Source: Ciborinia camelliae (taxonomy: Eukaryota; Ascomycota; Leotiomycetes; Helotiales; Sclerotiniaceae). Taken from it: 64,000 nucleotides of DNA. The notes beneath the pieces are model-generated. The model had not been told where the DNA came from. It searched no databases and saw only the letters and a list, made by a program, of their open reading frames with translations. Positions 23,114 to 36,760 of this stretch are shown here, in pieces. The DNA lies in assembly GCA_025890175.1 (NCBI GenBank), contig JANPYM010000017.1:480659-544658 (forward strand), given 5' to 3'. The position numbers and the translations under genes are program-made. Within the stretch, counting starts at the first letter, position 1. The number at the start of each line of letters is the position of its first letter.

Positions 23114-24864
23114 ATGCCTCTTTTACCAGGTAAGTAGAAGTCAGCTCGTCTGCCTTGTTTGTGTTGTTGCGAAAATATTTATCTGACTTGCGCCATAGTT
23201 GCTATGTATGGGCTCGAGGTCCCAGCAGGAGATATTATCATTCCTGCTGTTCCAGACTTCCCAGCCACTGTAAGTTTTGCTCTATGTTGACTACTTTGAT
23301 GTTACCGTCCTGCTAGGCGGTCTTCATAGGGAGATACAGGTATTAATACCTCGATATTTAGTTCCGCATCACCATGGCAGCCCTCGACCCAACCGAACCT
23401 GCCGATGATGTCGAAGATGGTGTCAAGCCTCGAGCAACCTTGAAGATCATTCGCCAATCAAGTGGTGGAGATGATGAAGATAGCGAAGATGAAGATGAAG
23501 GTTCGGATGATTTATTACGTGCTTTGTTGGCAGATAATGACTCTGGATCAGATGAGGACAGTGAAGACGATGACGAAGAAGCCAACGGTGGACCAAGCGA
23601 CCCTTCCAAGTCCAAGAAAGCCCAAAAGAAAGCTGCTCTTAAGGAACTCCTCGCTTCCATTGGCAAAGACGATTCCGACGAAGAGATGGAGGACGCTTCT
23701 GCCAAGAAGGCCGCTTCGAAAGGAAAGGCCAAGGCCACCGCCGATGATGAAGAGGAGAGCGAAGAGGAGAGCGAGGATGGTGAGGATATTGAGATTGAGG
23801 AATATGTCCTCTGCACCCTTGACCCAGAAAACGTATGTATTCGAAACCGCGCATACACAAAATTATGCTAACCGTAACACAGCACTACCAACAACCCCTT
23901 GATATCACCATTGGTGAGGACGAGACTGTCTTCTTCAAGGTTACCGGTACTCACACAATCTACCTTACTGGTAACTACGTGATCCCAGACGATAATGGAC
24001 ACAACCATCACCACGAGGTTTACGACTCTGATGACGAAGATGATGAGGACTATGATCTCTCTCCAGATGAGGATGAGCTCGAACTTGAGATGGACTCGGA
24101 TGCGAGCGATGAGCTTGATGGTGCACGCATCACTGAGGTTGACTCCGAAGAAGAGGAAGCCCCAAAGCTTGTCAAGGCCGACAAGAAGGGTAAGAACAAG
24201 CGCTCCGCTGCTGAACTTGAGGAGGCCGCATCTCTCGATGCCATCATTGCTAAGGAGGCTGCCGCTGAGGAGCCAAAGCTTAGCAAGAAGCAACAGAAGA
24301 AGTTAAAGAAGAACAATGGCGAGGCTGCCCCTGTCAAGGCAGAGGAGGCCAAGAAGGAGGCCAAGAAGGAGGCAGTTAAGGATGAAAAGGCTGATAAGAA
24401 AGTCCAATTCGCCAAGAATCTCGAGCAAGGACCTACCGGATCTGCCGCACCAAAGGTTGATGCCAAAAAGGCTGGATTGGGTGTCAGAACTGTCGACGGA
24501 GTAAAGATCGATGACAAGAAGCTTGGTTCCGGTCCAGTTGCAAAGAAGGGCAACAGAGTTGGCATGCGCTACATTGGAAAGTTCACAGATGGCAAGGTCT
24601 TTGACTGTAAGTTTATATCCTCTCAGGTACTCGGAACCTTCTAATGTTCGAAATTTAGCAAATAAGAAAGGCAAGCCATTCTCCTTCAAGCTTGGTGCCG
24701 GCGAGGTCATCAAGGGTTGGGACATTGGTGTTGCTGGCATGTCAGCCGGCGGAGAGCGAAGATTGACAATCCCCGCACATCTTGCATACGGCAGCAAGGG
24801 CGTCCCTGGTATCCCAGGTAACTCTACTTTGACCTTCGATGTCAAGCTCCTTGAGATCAAGTAA
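23114..24864 (+). CDS. fpr4: Nucleolar FKBP-type peptidyl-prolyl isomerase (Fpr3/Fpr4-like)
   Basis: Exons 23114-23129, 23199-23269, 23362-23832, 23883-24606, 24659-24864; GT-AG, 495 residues. The N-terminus [17 protein letters not shown] to [13 protein letters not shown] is the nucleoplasmin-like domain typical of fungal Fpr3/4, split by two introns. The middle is charged, with several Asp/Glu runs (about residues 60-90, 130-150 and 210-260) alternating with Lys-rich stretches, as in histone-binding nucleolar proteins. The last ~110 residues form the FKBP fold: [17 protein letters not shown], then [18 protein letters not shown] and [18 protein letters not shown], including the VIxGW and GxPxxIP active-site motifs. 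It isomerises prolines, including in histone H3 and H4 tails, and acts as a histone chaperone. Start ATG in AAAATG context; the first exon is just 16 nt. Confidence 0.95.
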
Positions 24865-25476
24865 ACGTCATTGCCCTTTGTATAAGCAAGCCCCAGTCGT
24901 CTTGTTGTATTTACTTAGGTGTTTTTGCAATGTTTCGAGGCTGATGGTCACTGCTTTTCATATCCATTGTACAATTTTCTCTTTACTTTCATGTATTTCT
25001 TTGCTGTTTGGGATTTCTTGATGGATCCATGAAATATCAATCAGCAACGTAATGTTTTTGCATAAGTCTCCGACCTGAGCAGTTCTCTGTTTAACAGGAA
25101 GCAGACTACGCGAAATGGGATGAGGAGGTTTGCATAGCACTACAGGCGTATTTCCAAAAGTCCGATTAGGTTTTTACACAGGGGAACTTACTTTAATCGG
25201 TTATCTCATAATAAACAGAATACTTACTATACCTAAAATGAAATGTCTTTCTTTCTCTATCATGTCTGATGGTGATTCCTTCTGTTTTGTGTTCAATGAG
25301 TATGTTCCCCCAGGCAGGAACGCCTATAGCGAAATACAAATAAAAGTGTTACTTGTTTCCCATTCTTGTACCTTCATTATCAACATCCTTTGTCAATCAT
25401 TTGTATGCTGTTTACCGGCCCCATTCTTACTCTAGTATTGATAATTATTGTCTAATCCTCGAAGGGATTCTCGACA
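24865..25476. other. Intergenic between FKBP and kinase genes
   Basis: 3' UTR of the FKBP gene followed by the kinase upstream region. No coding signal or named motif seen. Confidence 0.4.
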
Positions 25477-28345
<2,869 letters not shown>

Positions 28346-29250
28346 ATTGATTAGATTGTGGTGTCAGTTCGACGGATTGGGTTTGTCTGGACTAATTGGT
28401 AGATGAGATGGCTCTTGAGCGAAGGGAAGGACTTGTTGTAGGTCGATGATGGTTTTGAGTTTTGTATTCGTTTATAGATGCTCCACATTCGTTTATTACT
28501 TTTTTTTTTGTTTTAATCCGACTTGATTCTTTCTTTTTTATATGATGCGGAGTTTCACTTAACTGTCGCCCCTGAGTTCACAATCCACCATAAATAAATG
28601 AATAAAAGGATTAATGAGTAGATTGAGAAAAAGAGGTGTAGTATCGTACCCCTACTTGAGGGCATCCCCTTAATTTATATATATATAATCTTACATTCCT
28701 TTACAATGAGGGGAAAAATAGGAAAATCAAAAAATAAACGAGGAGATCGAAAAGGGGAATTACAATGTATTGATCTCCTTTCTTTCTTTCTTTGTCACTT
28801 GAGTATGGACGGACGGTTATCTATATACTCTTACCTGCATAATCGAATGACGTAAGTTAACAGAGTGAAGTTGGGCCAGCCGAACTTTATCTTTTTTTAT
28901 AGTATATATTTAGTATATATGTATATATGTATGTATGTATTGATATCGGCAAGCAGAGGAAATGAAAGGAATTGGAAATCTGCATTCGGTGATGCTGTGG
29001 ACTTGGATGAGGATTTGGATGAGGATTTGGAGGAGGAAGCAGTTCACATGACGTTGGAGTTATCGTTATTATTATGGGGGGGCAGCAAGTTCCCCTCCGG
29101 CGACTTCCTGGCTGCATAGGCTTCGAGTTTCATTTGAAATAAAAGGTATTGAAGAGCAACAGGAAGCATCAAGACTTTTCGCTATTGTATTCCGTGAGGT
29201 ATGCTTATATAAGCATAACGCTAGCCTCCCATGGTATGGTGAGAAGGTGG
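28346..29250. other. Intergenic, AT-rich
   Basis: Kinase 3' flank plus an AT-rich zone with poly-T at 28501-28510 and TA/GTAT runs at 28675-28685 and 28905-28940. A GATGAGGATTTG repeat is at about 29007-29031. No supported gene. Confidence 0.5.
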
Positions 29251-29622
29251 TCACGCCCATCCGTATCTTTCTTTGAGTGACAACCACTTCGCCATGATGT
29301 CAAAATGCATGCCAAAATGCAAACCCAGCGACGTGCCTTTAAGGGTTCTCGAAAGCGATGCAGTAACATCTTCGAGCTCTAGCTCGGGATTCTTCTTGTT
29401 CTTATCAGACATCCGGATATACCAGCAGAGTTGCTCGTTTTTGATATCCCTATTCTTGAATTTTTCGGTTGCTCTACCTGCAAGATAAAGTCCCTCAGTC
29501 CATATATTATGAGCTAGAAGTGCGTTACTTCCTATTACGACCTCTCTATATCGTATAATATAATACAAATTGATGCTCATGGTCTCATGCTTTTGATTCG
29601 CATCGAATTTGAACCTTTTCAC
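29251..29622 (-). CDS. Hypothetical ORF, unrecognised
   Basis: A 123-codon ORF whose composition (charged, balanced, e.g. NRDIKNEQLCWYIRMSDKNK and LGLHFGMHFDIMAKW) looks more protein-like than the neighbouring noise. I recognise no domain and see no clear partner exon. An internal TTGCAG could be a splice acceptor, so it might be one exon of a larger minus-strand gene, or a relic. It lies 219 bp from the divergent oxidoreductase start. Confidence 0.3.
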   Translation of the reverse strand: MKRFKFDANQKHETMSINLYYIIRYREVVIGSNALLAHNIWTEGLYLAGRATEKFKNRDIKNEQLCWYIRMSDKNKKNPELELEDVTASLSRTLKGTSLGLHFGMHFDIMAKWLSLKERYGWA

Positions 29623-29841
29623 TCATCATTGACGAATCATTATCCCTTGTACTTTTCCCTTGCCACAAATAATGCGTTTATAAGTGCCACAAAACTTCGA
29701 TGTGTGCTTACCTTACTTTGCATACAGTGGCTTATAAAAACCGCATCGCAACTTCGGCTCAAATTTCTTCTTGGAATAACCTCACATACTGGGTCTAAAG
29801 ATGACCGAGAAGAATTTCTTGTCTATAACACTACCTGAAGT

Positions 29842-31050
29842 ATGAAGGAAGTCGTCGTCCATCCCAGTCCTGACATTTGGACTGAGATTACTGAAGTCGC
29901 AATCCCACAACCTGGGCCAGATGAGGTAGTCATCAAAGTTATTGTTGCTGGGAGCAATGTCAAGGGTAAGCACAACTACTCCACAACATATCTTAAGAAG
30001 TAGCTCAGCCAAATCTCCTCTCCCTAGATTGGCTCCACCTCAAGGCTTTGAACAAATCCCTCAACAGTGGAGATGATATCGCTGGTATTATTCATTCCCT
30101 TGGTGAGAATGTGTTGTCAAAAAATGAATATCATCTTGGAGATCGTGTTGCTGCCTTTCATCCAATGCTGGAACCTCACGGAGCTTACGCCGAATATGCT
30201 GTTGCGCCAATGAATACTGTAATGAAGCTTCCAGATGCAACTACCTTTGAAGGTTAGTACTTTGTCGATGGCTGGGGGACAGACTTGACATTTCTTAGAA
30301 GCTGCGACTATCCCACTAGTTGCCACAACCGCAGCACTTTCTCTATTTCGCCGTCAGCATTTACCGCCTCCATGGTCACCACGCTCTAATAGCACCCCTC
30401 TTCCACTCATCATCTACGGTGCATCTTCTTCTCTTGGCACATTTGCAATCAAGTTAGCTCGCGCTTCAAACATCCACCCAATTATTGCCATCGCAGGAAA
30501 CAGTTCTTCGCATTTGGAACCTCTTCTTGATTCATCTTCCGGTGACAAGCTAATTAATTATCATTTGGGCACTGAAAAAATGATCAAAGCGACCAAACTG
30601 GCCTTGGGAAATTTGGAGTGTCACCATGCTCTTGATGCTATCAGCTCGAACGGTACATGGATTCCGATCTCCCATATGCTGGCTCCGTCATTCTGCTCCC
30701 AGTCTCCGTCTTATCTATCGGTCGTCTCAGGTTCCAATAAATACGACGAAGAGTCAATTCAGGCGGGAGTTGAAGTAATATACACGATGGTAGGAACAGC
30801 ACATACTGGCGCGTATAAGCCAGGCATGGTCAAACAACCAACCGATAAAGAGTTTGTGAGAGGTGATCCGGAGTGGGTTTCTGTGCTATTCAAGTATATG
30901 TCTCAGATGTTAGCAGACGGCAGACTTACTGGACATCCCTTTGAGGTTATTTGTGGAGGCTTAGAGGGAGTGAAGGAAGGACTGAGGCGTTTGGAAGCGG
31001 GCCAGGCTAGGGGAGTCAAATATGCCTACAGGATTGGAGAAGTTGAATGA
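29842..31050 (+). CDS. MDR-type zinc-less alcohol dehydrogenase / enoyl reductase-like
   Basis: Exons 29842-29965, 30028-30252, 30299-31050; GT-AG, 366 residues. The N-terminal GroES-like domain reads EVAIPQPGPDEVVIKV, DWLHLKAL and GDDIAGIIHSLG, with GDRVAAFHPM and GAYAEYAVAP following. The usual catalytic-zinc Cys/His ligands are absent. The Rossmann part has LIIYGASSSLGTFAIKLAR, a GxSxxxG NADP(H) motif (A-S-S-S-L-G), and ends with EGLRRLEAGQARGVKYAYRIGE. This is the pattern of fungal trans-acting enoyl reductases (LovC/ToxD-like) and related quinone reductases; cytosolic NADPH-dependent reduction of an activated C=C bond is likely. No PKS lies nearby, so a role in metabolite synthesis is not supported by context. 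Start ATG 29842 directly precedes the conserved first strand. Confidence 0.88.
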
Positions 31051-31744
31051 GATTCTTTGGAATACTATTCTGACTGGCCAGAACTCTGATTTGCCTACTC
31101 CCAAGCAGAAAAAAGTAGTTTATACATGTCTTCGACCTTTGAATTAGCAATTCAACAAAAAATATCGTCTTCAGGACTGCAGGCACAAGTTCATTCTCCT
31201 AATTTATTTGGGGATTTGAAAGTTAGCATATAGTCCAGAGCATGCCAAAGTACACTACACAATCGACCCAATCACGAAAGTTTATTAGTTCCCGAGTTTG
31301 ATAGCCATTGATTTGACGTTGAAGCTTGTGTGACGCCAATCAATCGTTTGCATTCTTTACCATTCGTTGGCAGGTACAGCTAATCATAACTCCAACATTC
31401 CGATGATCCAGCCCCATCGTTTTCAGAAATATCTCATCGCAACCATCAGATCCATAACTTTTCTATATTTGCTTTCGTTACCAAAGTCACAAGTCGCTAG
31501 ACTTCCATGCTCCACTTGTGTTTGCGGGGTAAGTAAGAGTGAGGTTGTACCGGTATCTCTGATTACAATGCATTCATCCTGCATAATCTGTGTTTCAGGC
31601 AGAAGGGCAGAGAGGGGTAGGTCCTATATTATCCACACCTCCTTATCACTCCTTATCACATCCATTCTTTACTCTCCTCCATCTTTCTAGATCAAAAGGT
31701 TGAATTCAAGGAAGTCAATGGATTCTTGAATTTCTGTACACACA
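31051..31744. other. Intergenic, upstream of the molybdoenzyme gene
   Basis: Nothing recognised. The short ORF at 31367-31690 is low-complexity and lacks homology I know. Confidence 0.5.
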
Positions 31745-33623
31745 ATGACAGAACAAGAATCAAACGCCCACCATGCCAATGGCATCAATGGTCCTACCGG
31801 CAGAAGTGATGCTCGACGCCCAAGTATCTTGCATCCAGATCTCCAAATTCGCGCAAAAGATGAGTTTCCAGATCCGCACGAACTAGATCTGGAGGAGGAG
31901 TTTGAAGGCTGGCATGGATATATTGAATGGGAGAAATATCCCGAGCGCAAGCAAAAGGCCAAGGAATTTATGAAGAAGTTCAAGTTCCCTCCCGTATGTG
32001 CCAAAAATTGAATTCCTCGAAGAGAGTCAAAGGCTGATCACCGAGTGCATTAGCCACCGGAATTTCAATTAGTTCCCTTACCCAAAACCAATCCCGTGCT
32101 AGAAGGTGTGAGATGGAAACAATATCATTATGCGTTGGGGAGAAAGACGAAAGATATTCCCGCCGAAAGTTGGTTATTTGTGGAGAAGGAAAAGTCTCCA
32201 GATATGCTTCACGTTTTACAATTTCCATACAATGGAGAACCCCCTCGAGTATGTTGCTTCCCCCCCATACCCCCATTAGAGACGATAAAATTAATACAAG
32301 AGATAGAATAGACTTGTAGAAACAGCCATAACTTCCAATGAAGATCACTTTGTTCGAAATCATGGTGGAATTCCCGAAATCGATGAAGAGGCCTACTTCT
32401 TTGATGTTGGTGGTTTGGTCAATAATCCCAAACGTATCACCTTGAAAGATTTAAAAAATGAAACTATCTTTCCCAGACAGAGTAACGTGGTTACGATTCA
32501 ATGCTCGGGAACGAGAAGGATCGAGCAAATTAGCCAGTATCCCGGTGATGGAGATGAACTTATCAATGCTCCCGTACGTAGCAGCTTTCTCTTCGGCATA
32601 TGCGTATACTAACAAAACCACAGTGGGGCGAAGGAGCCATTGGAACCGCACGATGGACGGGTGTCTCGCTCAAAAAAGTAATAAAATACTGCGGCGGACT
32701 CAAAGATCCCTCTGGGGCCAACCATCTCGAGTTTCTCGGCGCAGATACATATTTCAAGAAAGGAGAAGTATACAACTACGCGGTCTCGGTTCCGTGGCGC
32801 AAAGTAAAAATCAACGAAGTGCTTCTCGCGTGGGAAATGAACGGGGAGCCCCTCCCCAAGATCCACGGCTTCCCCTTGCGCGCCGTGGTCTTCGGATACA
32901 TCGGTGCGCGGTCCTGTAAATGGCTGACGCGGATCAACGTGCTGCCGCATGAATCTTGGGGCCCGGTCCAGAAGAAGGAATATCTGTATTACAATTCGCA
33001 AGTCGGGAAACACAATGCGAGTTATAGCTCGGGGTTTAGTATTCAGGATATGCCTGTGAGTTCGGCCATCATGAGCCCCATCGATATGGATCAGATCGTG
33101 CATTCCGGGACAATCAAGTTGAGGGGCTGGGCATATAGTGGGGGTGGACATTGGCCGGTGAGGGTGGAGGTTAGCGGGGATGGAGGAAATATTTGGTATG
33201 AGGTTCCGTACGAGAACTTGAGCGAGAAATATTTCCATGCTTGGAGGTTGTGGGAAATCGATTTGCCAGTCGATGCGGAAGGCTGGTTGGAGTTGGTTGT
33301 GAGGTGTTGGGATAACTCGATGAATACGCAACCTACGTTTGTGAGATCTACCTGGTATATTTTCCCTCCATCCTCTTTTTTGATCGAGTGGCTAGCTAAT
33401 ATCTGCTAGGAACTGGGATCTCCATGTAACTTCTTCTTGTCATCGGATTAAGGTCTTTAGTATCAACAAGTCGAGACCAAAGACGGCAGCGAGATTGCAG
33501 ATGTATGGGAAACTGAACGTACCACTCTTACCAATTACTCAACCGGGACCATTCGAATTAGAGGATGATGAGACGTATGATCAGGAAATGGAAGCCAGAG
33601 GTGGTCGGGATCCTTCGGAATGA
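31745..33623 (+). CDS. Sulfite oxidase-type molybdopterin oxidoreductase
   Basis: Exons 31745-31993, 32054-32248, 32307-32573, 32624-33354, 33410-33623; GT-AG, 551 residues. An ~80-residue charged N-terminus precedes the Mo-domain: FVRNHGGIPEIDEEAYFFDV, then VVTIQCSGTRRIEQ, in which Cys ~214 is the expected Mo-ligand. Next comes WGEGAIGTARWTGVSLKKVI and GEPLPKIHGFPLRAVV with GYIGARSCKWL. The C-terminal Ig-like Mo-co dimerisation domain shows IKLRGWAYSGGGHWPVRVEV. There is no cytochrome b5 domain and no obvious peroxisomal signal (the C-terminus is GGRDPSE). It probably oxidises sulfite or a related substrate. The acceptor of exon 3 (GATAG|AATAGACTT) was chosen because it alone restores NRLVETAITSNEDHF in frame. 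Confidence 0.93.
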
Positions 33624-34541
33624 AAATAAAGGAGTCTCGTGCGGAGTATAGTTAGTTATTGTCTTCAGTGGTGCTACGGAGTTCGGCGTCAGTTATATGC
33701 AGGAAGTATATAACTACTTAATTTTTGTCTTTAGTTAGCTCAATAGGAAATATTTACGAGGATGAAATTACTTCTTAAGAAACCTTGTATCTTATTCATT
33801 ACTGCTCTTTACTGCTTTTGATAACTGCCCTCATTCACTTACTCGCTATCATTATTCAATATCCTGATTTACTCTGTTATTCACTACTTCCTATCAAGGT
33901 TCTAACTTACACTTATTTGAACCCATCCCATCAATCCATTCAACCCATTTCCCATTCCTCTCATTTGATAACCTCAGCCCCGTTCCCAGCCCTCAGAGTG
34001 AGTAGTAGTATTAGCTAGTCTAGATAAAGCGAGTAATATCAATAACAGAAGCTTCATCAGCACTTACAAAGATCCTATAGGTAGGTGTTTAGAAACATGT
34101 AACAATGAACGATACTTTGTATACCGGGGGAAAGAAAAGCGAAACTTGGATGGATCACCTAATCTCATCACGTATACACACAACATGCACACAAACACAT
34201 GCACATATTCATATACAACACTCTCCCAATCTCATCTCATCTCATACTCAAACCATCCATTAATAATTCTCTCTATTTCCTAATTCGGGTATCTTAGAAG
34301 TACAAGTGCATTGCATCAAGACTACCATTCCTAGTCTTTCTGCAGCAGCGGGGGGGTAAAAATTAAGACTTCTTAAACGCTCGTACATTGGCGGCAGAAG
34401 CTCAAATTCGAATTACATGTAGTAAGTGTAGTACATGTGTAGTAAAAGTAAAGTATTATAAATAACAAGAGAGAAATGGATGGAAATAAAATAGACATAA
34501 GCTCATTGAATCCATATCCGTCATTTTGTGCCCTTGAGAGG
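33624..34541. other. Convergent 3' spacer
   Basis: Between the stops of the molybdoenzyme (+) and Mob3 (-) genes. A-, C- and T-rich low-complexity sequence; no gene. Confidence 0.6.
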
Positions 34542-36346
34542 TCAAGCCTTTTGATCTCCAGCCTCTGTCTCTGCATCCTGATCCGATGCCTTTTCCTTTT
34601 CCTGCTCCATGGTGTTCATATCGTCGTTTACTTGATTGGTTACTTCTGTCGATGTTTTTGAAGCTTCTTTCGCTGCTGCGGATTTTTTTGCTTTCTTTTT
34701 GGATTTTCTCGACTGTTTTGTGGAGGGTTCGATTGTAGAGGAGGCTTCTTTGGGTGGGGCTGTGGTTTCATCGTCGCTTGAGTTATCTTTTTGCTCTTGT
34801 ACTTCTTGCTCGTCTTCTGTCACTCCGCCATTATCTGTATTAGGTAGCTCTGATTCCGGAACTGGCTCTTCAATTACGGTCTCTGCTTTGTCTTCGACAA
34901 TATCCACATTCTCTTTTTCCAACTCCGCCTTGTCTCCTACTAAATCCCCAGACATACTATCCCATGAACCCGTCGAATCTGCCTTCGAATCATCATCATC
35001 ATGGATGACCGTCTCCGATTCTTCTTGCTCCGGTTCCTGTTCTTCGATCGTCACCGAACTTGGACCTTCTTCCATTACTGCCCCATCATTCGACTCCTCG
35101 GGTTCCATATCATGATCCGGATCCACCTCAAAGGTCTCCACAATCACGGGTATTTCCGTCCCAGTATCACTTTCCACTTCACCATCCTCCCCCTCCTCCT
35201 CTGCAATCCGTGAATTGCGTGCATCCCGTAACCTCTGAGTAACATCCCCTTCCTCCTCATCAATCTCTTGAACTGTAGTAATTGCCGACCCCACTGAAGG
35301 CGATTGTCTAACATGTCTCCTCGTTGTATTTTGCCTCCCTAAACCTAAGAAGTCCTCTTCAACCCCTACCGGCGTCTTCAAAATTGACGTCACCGCGGGT
35401 GGTTTATCCTCAACATTTTCAAGCCCCTCTGCTTCAGGCGGTAGCTTATAATTCTCTGGTGGCAATAGCTCATGCATATCGCAAACCGTCTTAAACAAAA
35501 CATAAAGTCCCGTCTGACCCTCGACCTGCCAGAATACTCCCCGATGCTGAAACCACGCATGCGCAAATATCCGATGCAAACGTCTGAAAATATTAATTAA
35601 ATGTTTAACGCCAGCCCCTCTATCATCCATTGCATCACCAGCGGCCATGCTCAGACGACTTGGAAATATCTTTTGACTAGTTACGATGTTGGTAGCCCAG
35701 TCTAATGTATGGCAGCAATAATCAATAGCGCAACAGCTTTTGGGTGATTCATGGACGGCGCAAAGAAATTGCCATTCTGAAGCACGCATTTCTGGACATG
35801 TATGTGCGGAACAAGGGGGGTCGTCGAAGAGGAAACCGATTATGAGATCATTACATTTGTTGATTAAAAACCGACAGAGTTCGTAAAGCCAGAGAGCTTG
35901 GTCTAGTCCGTTTGGTGGTGTGGCTATTTCGACGGCGGTTTCGCGGGTTATGGGGATGCTGTGGTCTTTGGAGGGGGGTTTAGTATGATAGTAATGGAGG
36001 GCTTTTAAATGTTCTTGTAACTGAAATGCTGAGTCGAGCTGTATAATATCAAAATCAGGTTAGCCAGGTCAACATAATGTAGATGCGATGTAGCCTTTGA
36101 GCTTAAAAATTAGGAGGCACAAACCTCACTCAAAGGTATGAGAGGTGGACCAGCAGCCATATCCGCAGCTTTTGTTCCAGGATGTATCCTTCGACTGGCA
36201 TTTGTTTCTATGATACTTTGCTCGATCATTTGTTCTTGATTTGAGGAAACACTACCAAGTGATGGAGATTTAGGACCAATTTGGATTTCTGTGGGTGGAG
36301 GAGGGCTGGGAAGCCGTGGAGAAGTTGGTGGTAGAGCAGACATCAT
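34542..36346 (-). CDS. mob3: Mob3/phocein-type MOB protein with long acidic tail
   Basis: Exons 36125-36346 and 34542-36038, with an 86-nt intron (GTTTGT...ACAG); 572 residues starting MMSALPPTSPRL. The MOB domain (about residues 75-290) contains QALWLYELCRFLINKCN, PPCSAHTCPEMRASEWQFLC, AIDYCCHTLDWATNIV, FPSRLSM, and LHRIFAHAWFQHRGVFWQ, which together give the Cys/Cys/His/His zinc set. It matches phocein/MOB3 better than MOB1, so it likely belongs to the STRIPAK complex controlling cell fusion and fruiting-body development. Unlike animal phocein (~225 residues), it has about 270 extra residues: a Glu/Asp-rich, Ser-rich tail ending in Lys-rich SKKKAKKSAAAK. The start is at the ATG pair 36344-36346/36341-36343. 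It is divergent to the ZNG1 gene. Confidence 0.92.
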
Positions 36347-36760
36347 GATCAACCCCTCAAATCGATCTGTGAATCTTCATATATGCCAGCAGATATTGCG
36401 CTCGAGGTTGCGACTTTGAAGTTATTGTTGTTGTTGCTTCAATGAAATATAATCGAAAGAGTAGATGATGGGTGCCGATCAGTATTACAGAACAGGTTAC
36501 GCGCCAATTTCTTCAGATCCGCGTTAACCAATCAAATTTTAGTGTGTCTTTAAATAGCGTCGGGAACGCTAAATTTGAAGTGCAAGGACGCTGAAACTTT
36601 CACAAGGCTGTAAACCTTACGGAGTAGCTTGCAATTGAGGATTTTAATTTTTTATGGGACGAGCATTCAATTGTGTTTAACAAGTGTTTAACAAAGTGTT
36701 CAACAAGTAATAAAGAATAATCCTCAATATTTTTCTGTTGTTTCTTAACATTCATTCATT
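36347..36760. promoter_or_regulatory. Divergent promoter mob3 / ZNG1 with CCAAT boxes
   Basis: A 414-bp bidirectional spacer. CCAAT pentamers occur at 36504-36508 and 36528-36532, the usual sites of the HAP/CBF complex in fungi. Function is inferred only from sequence and position. Confidence 0.5.
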
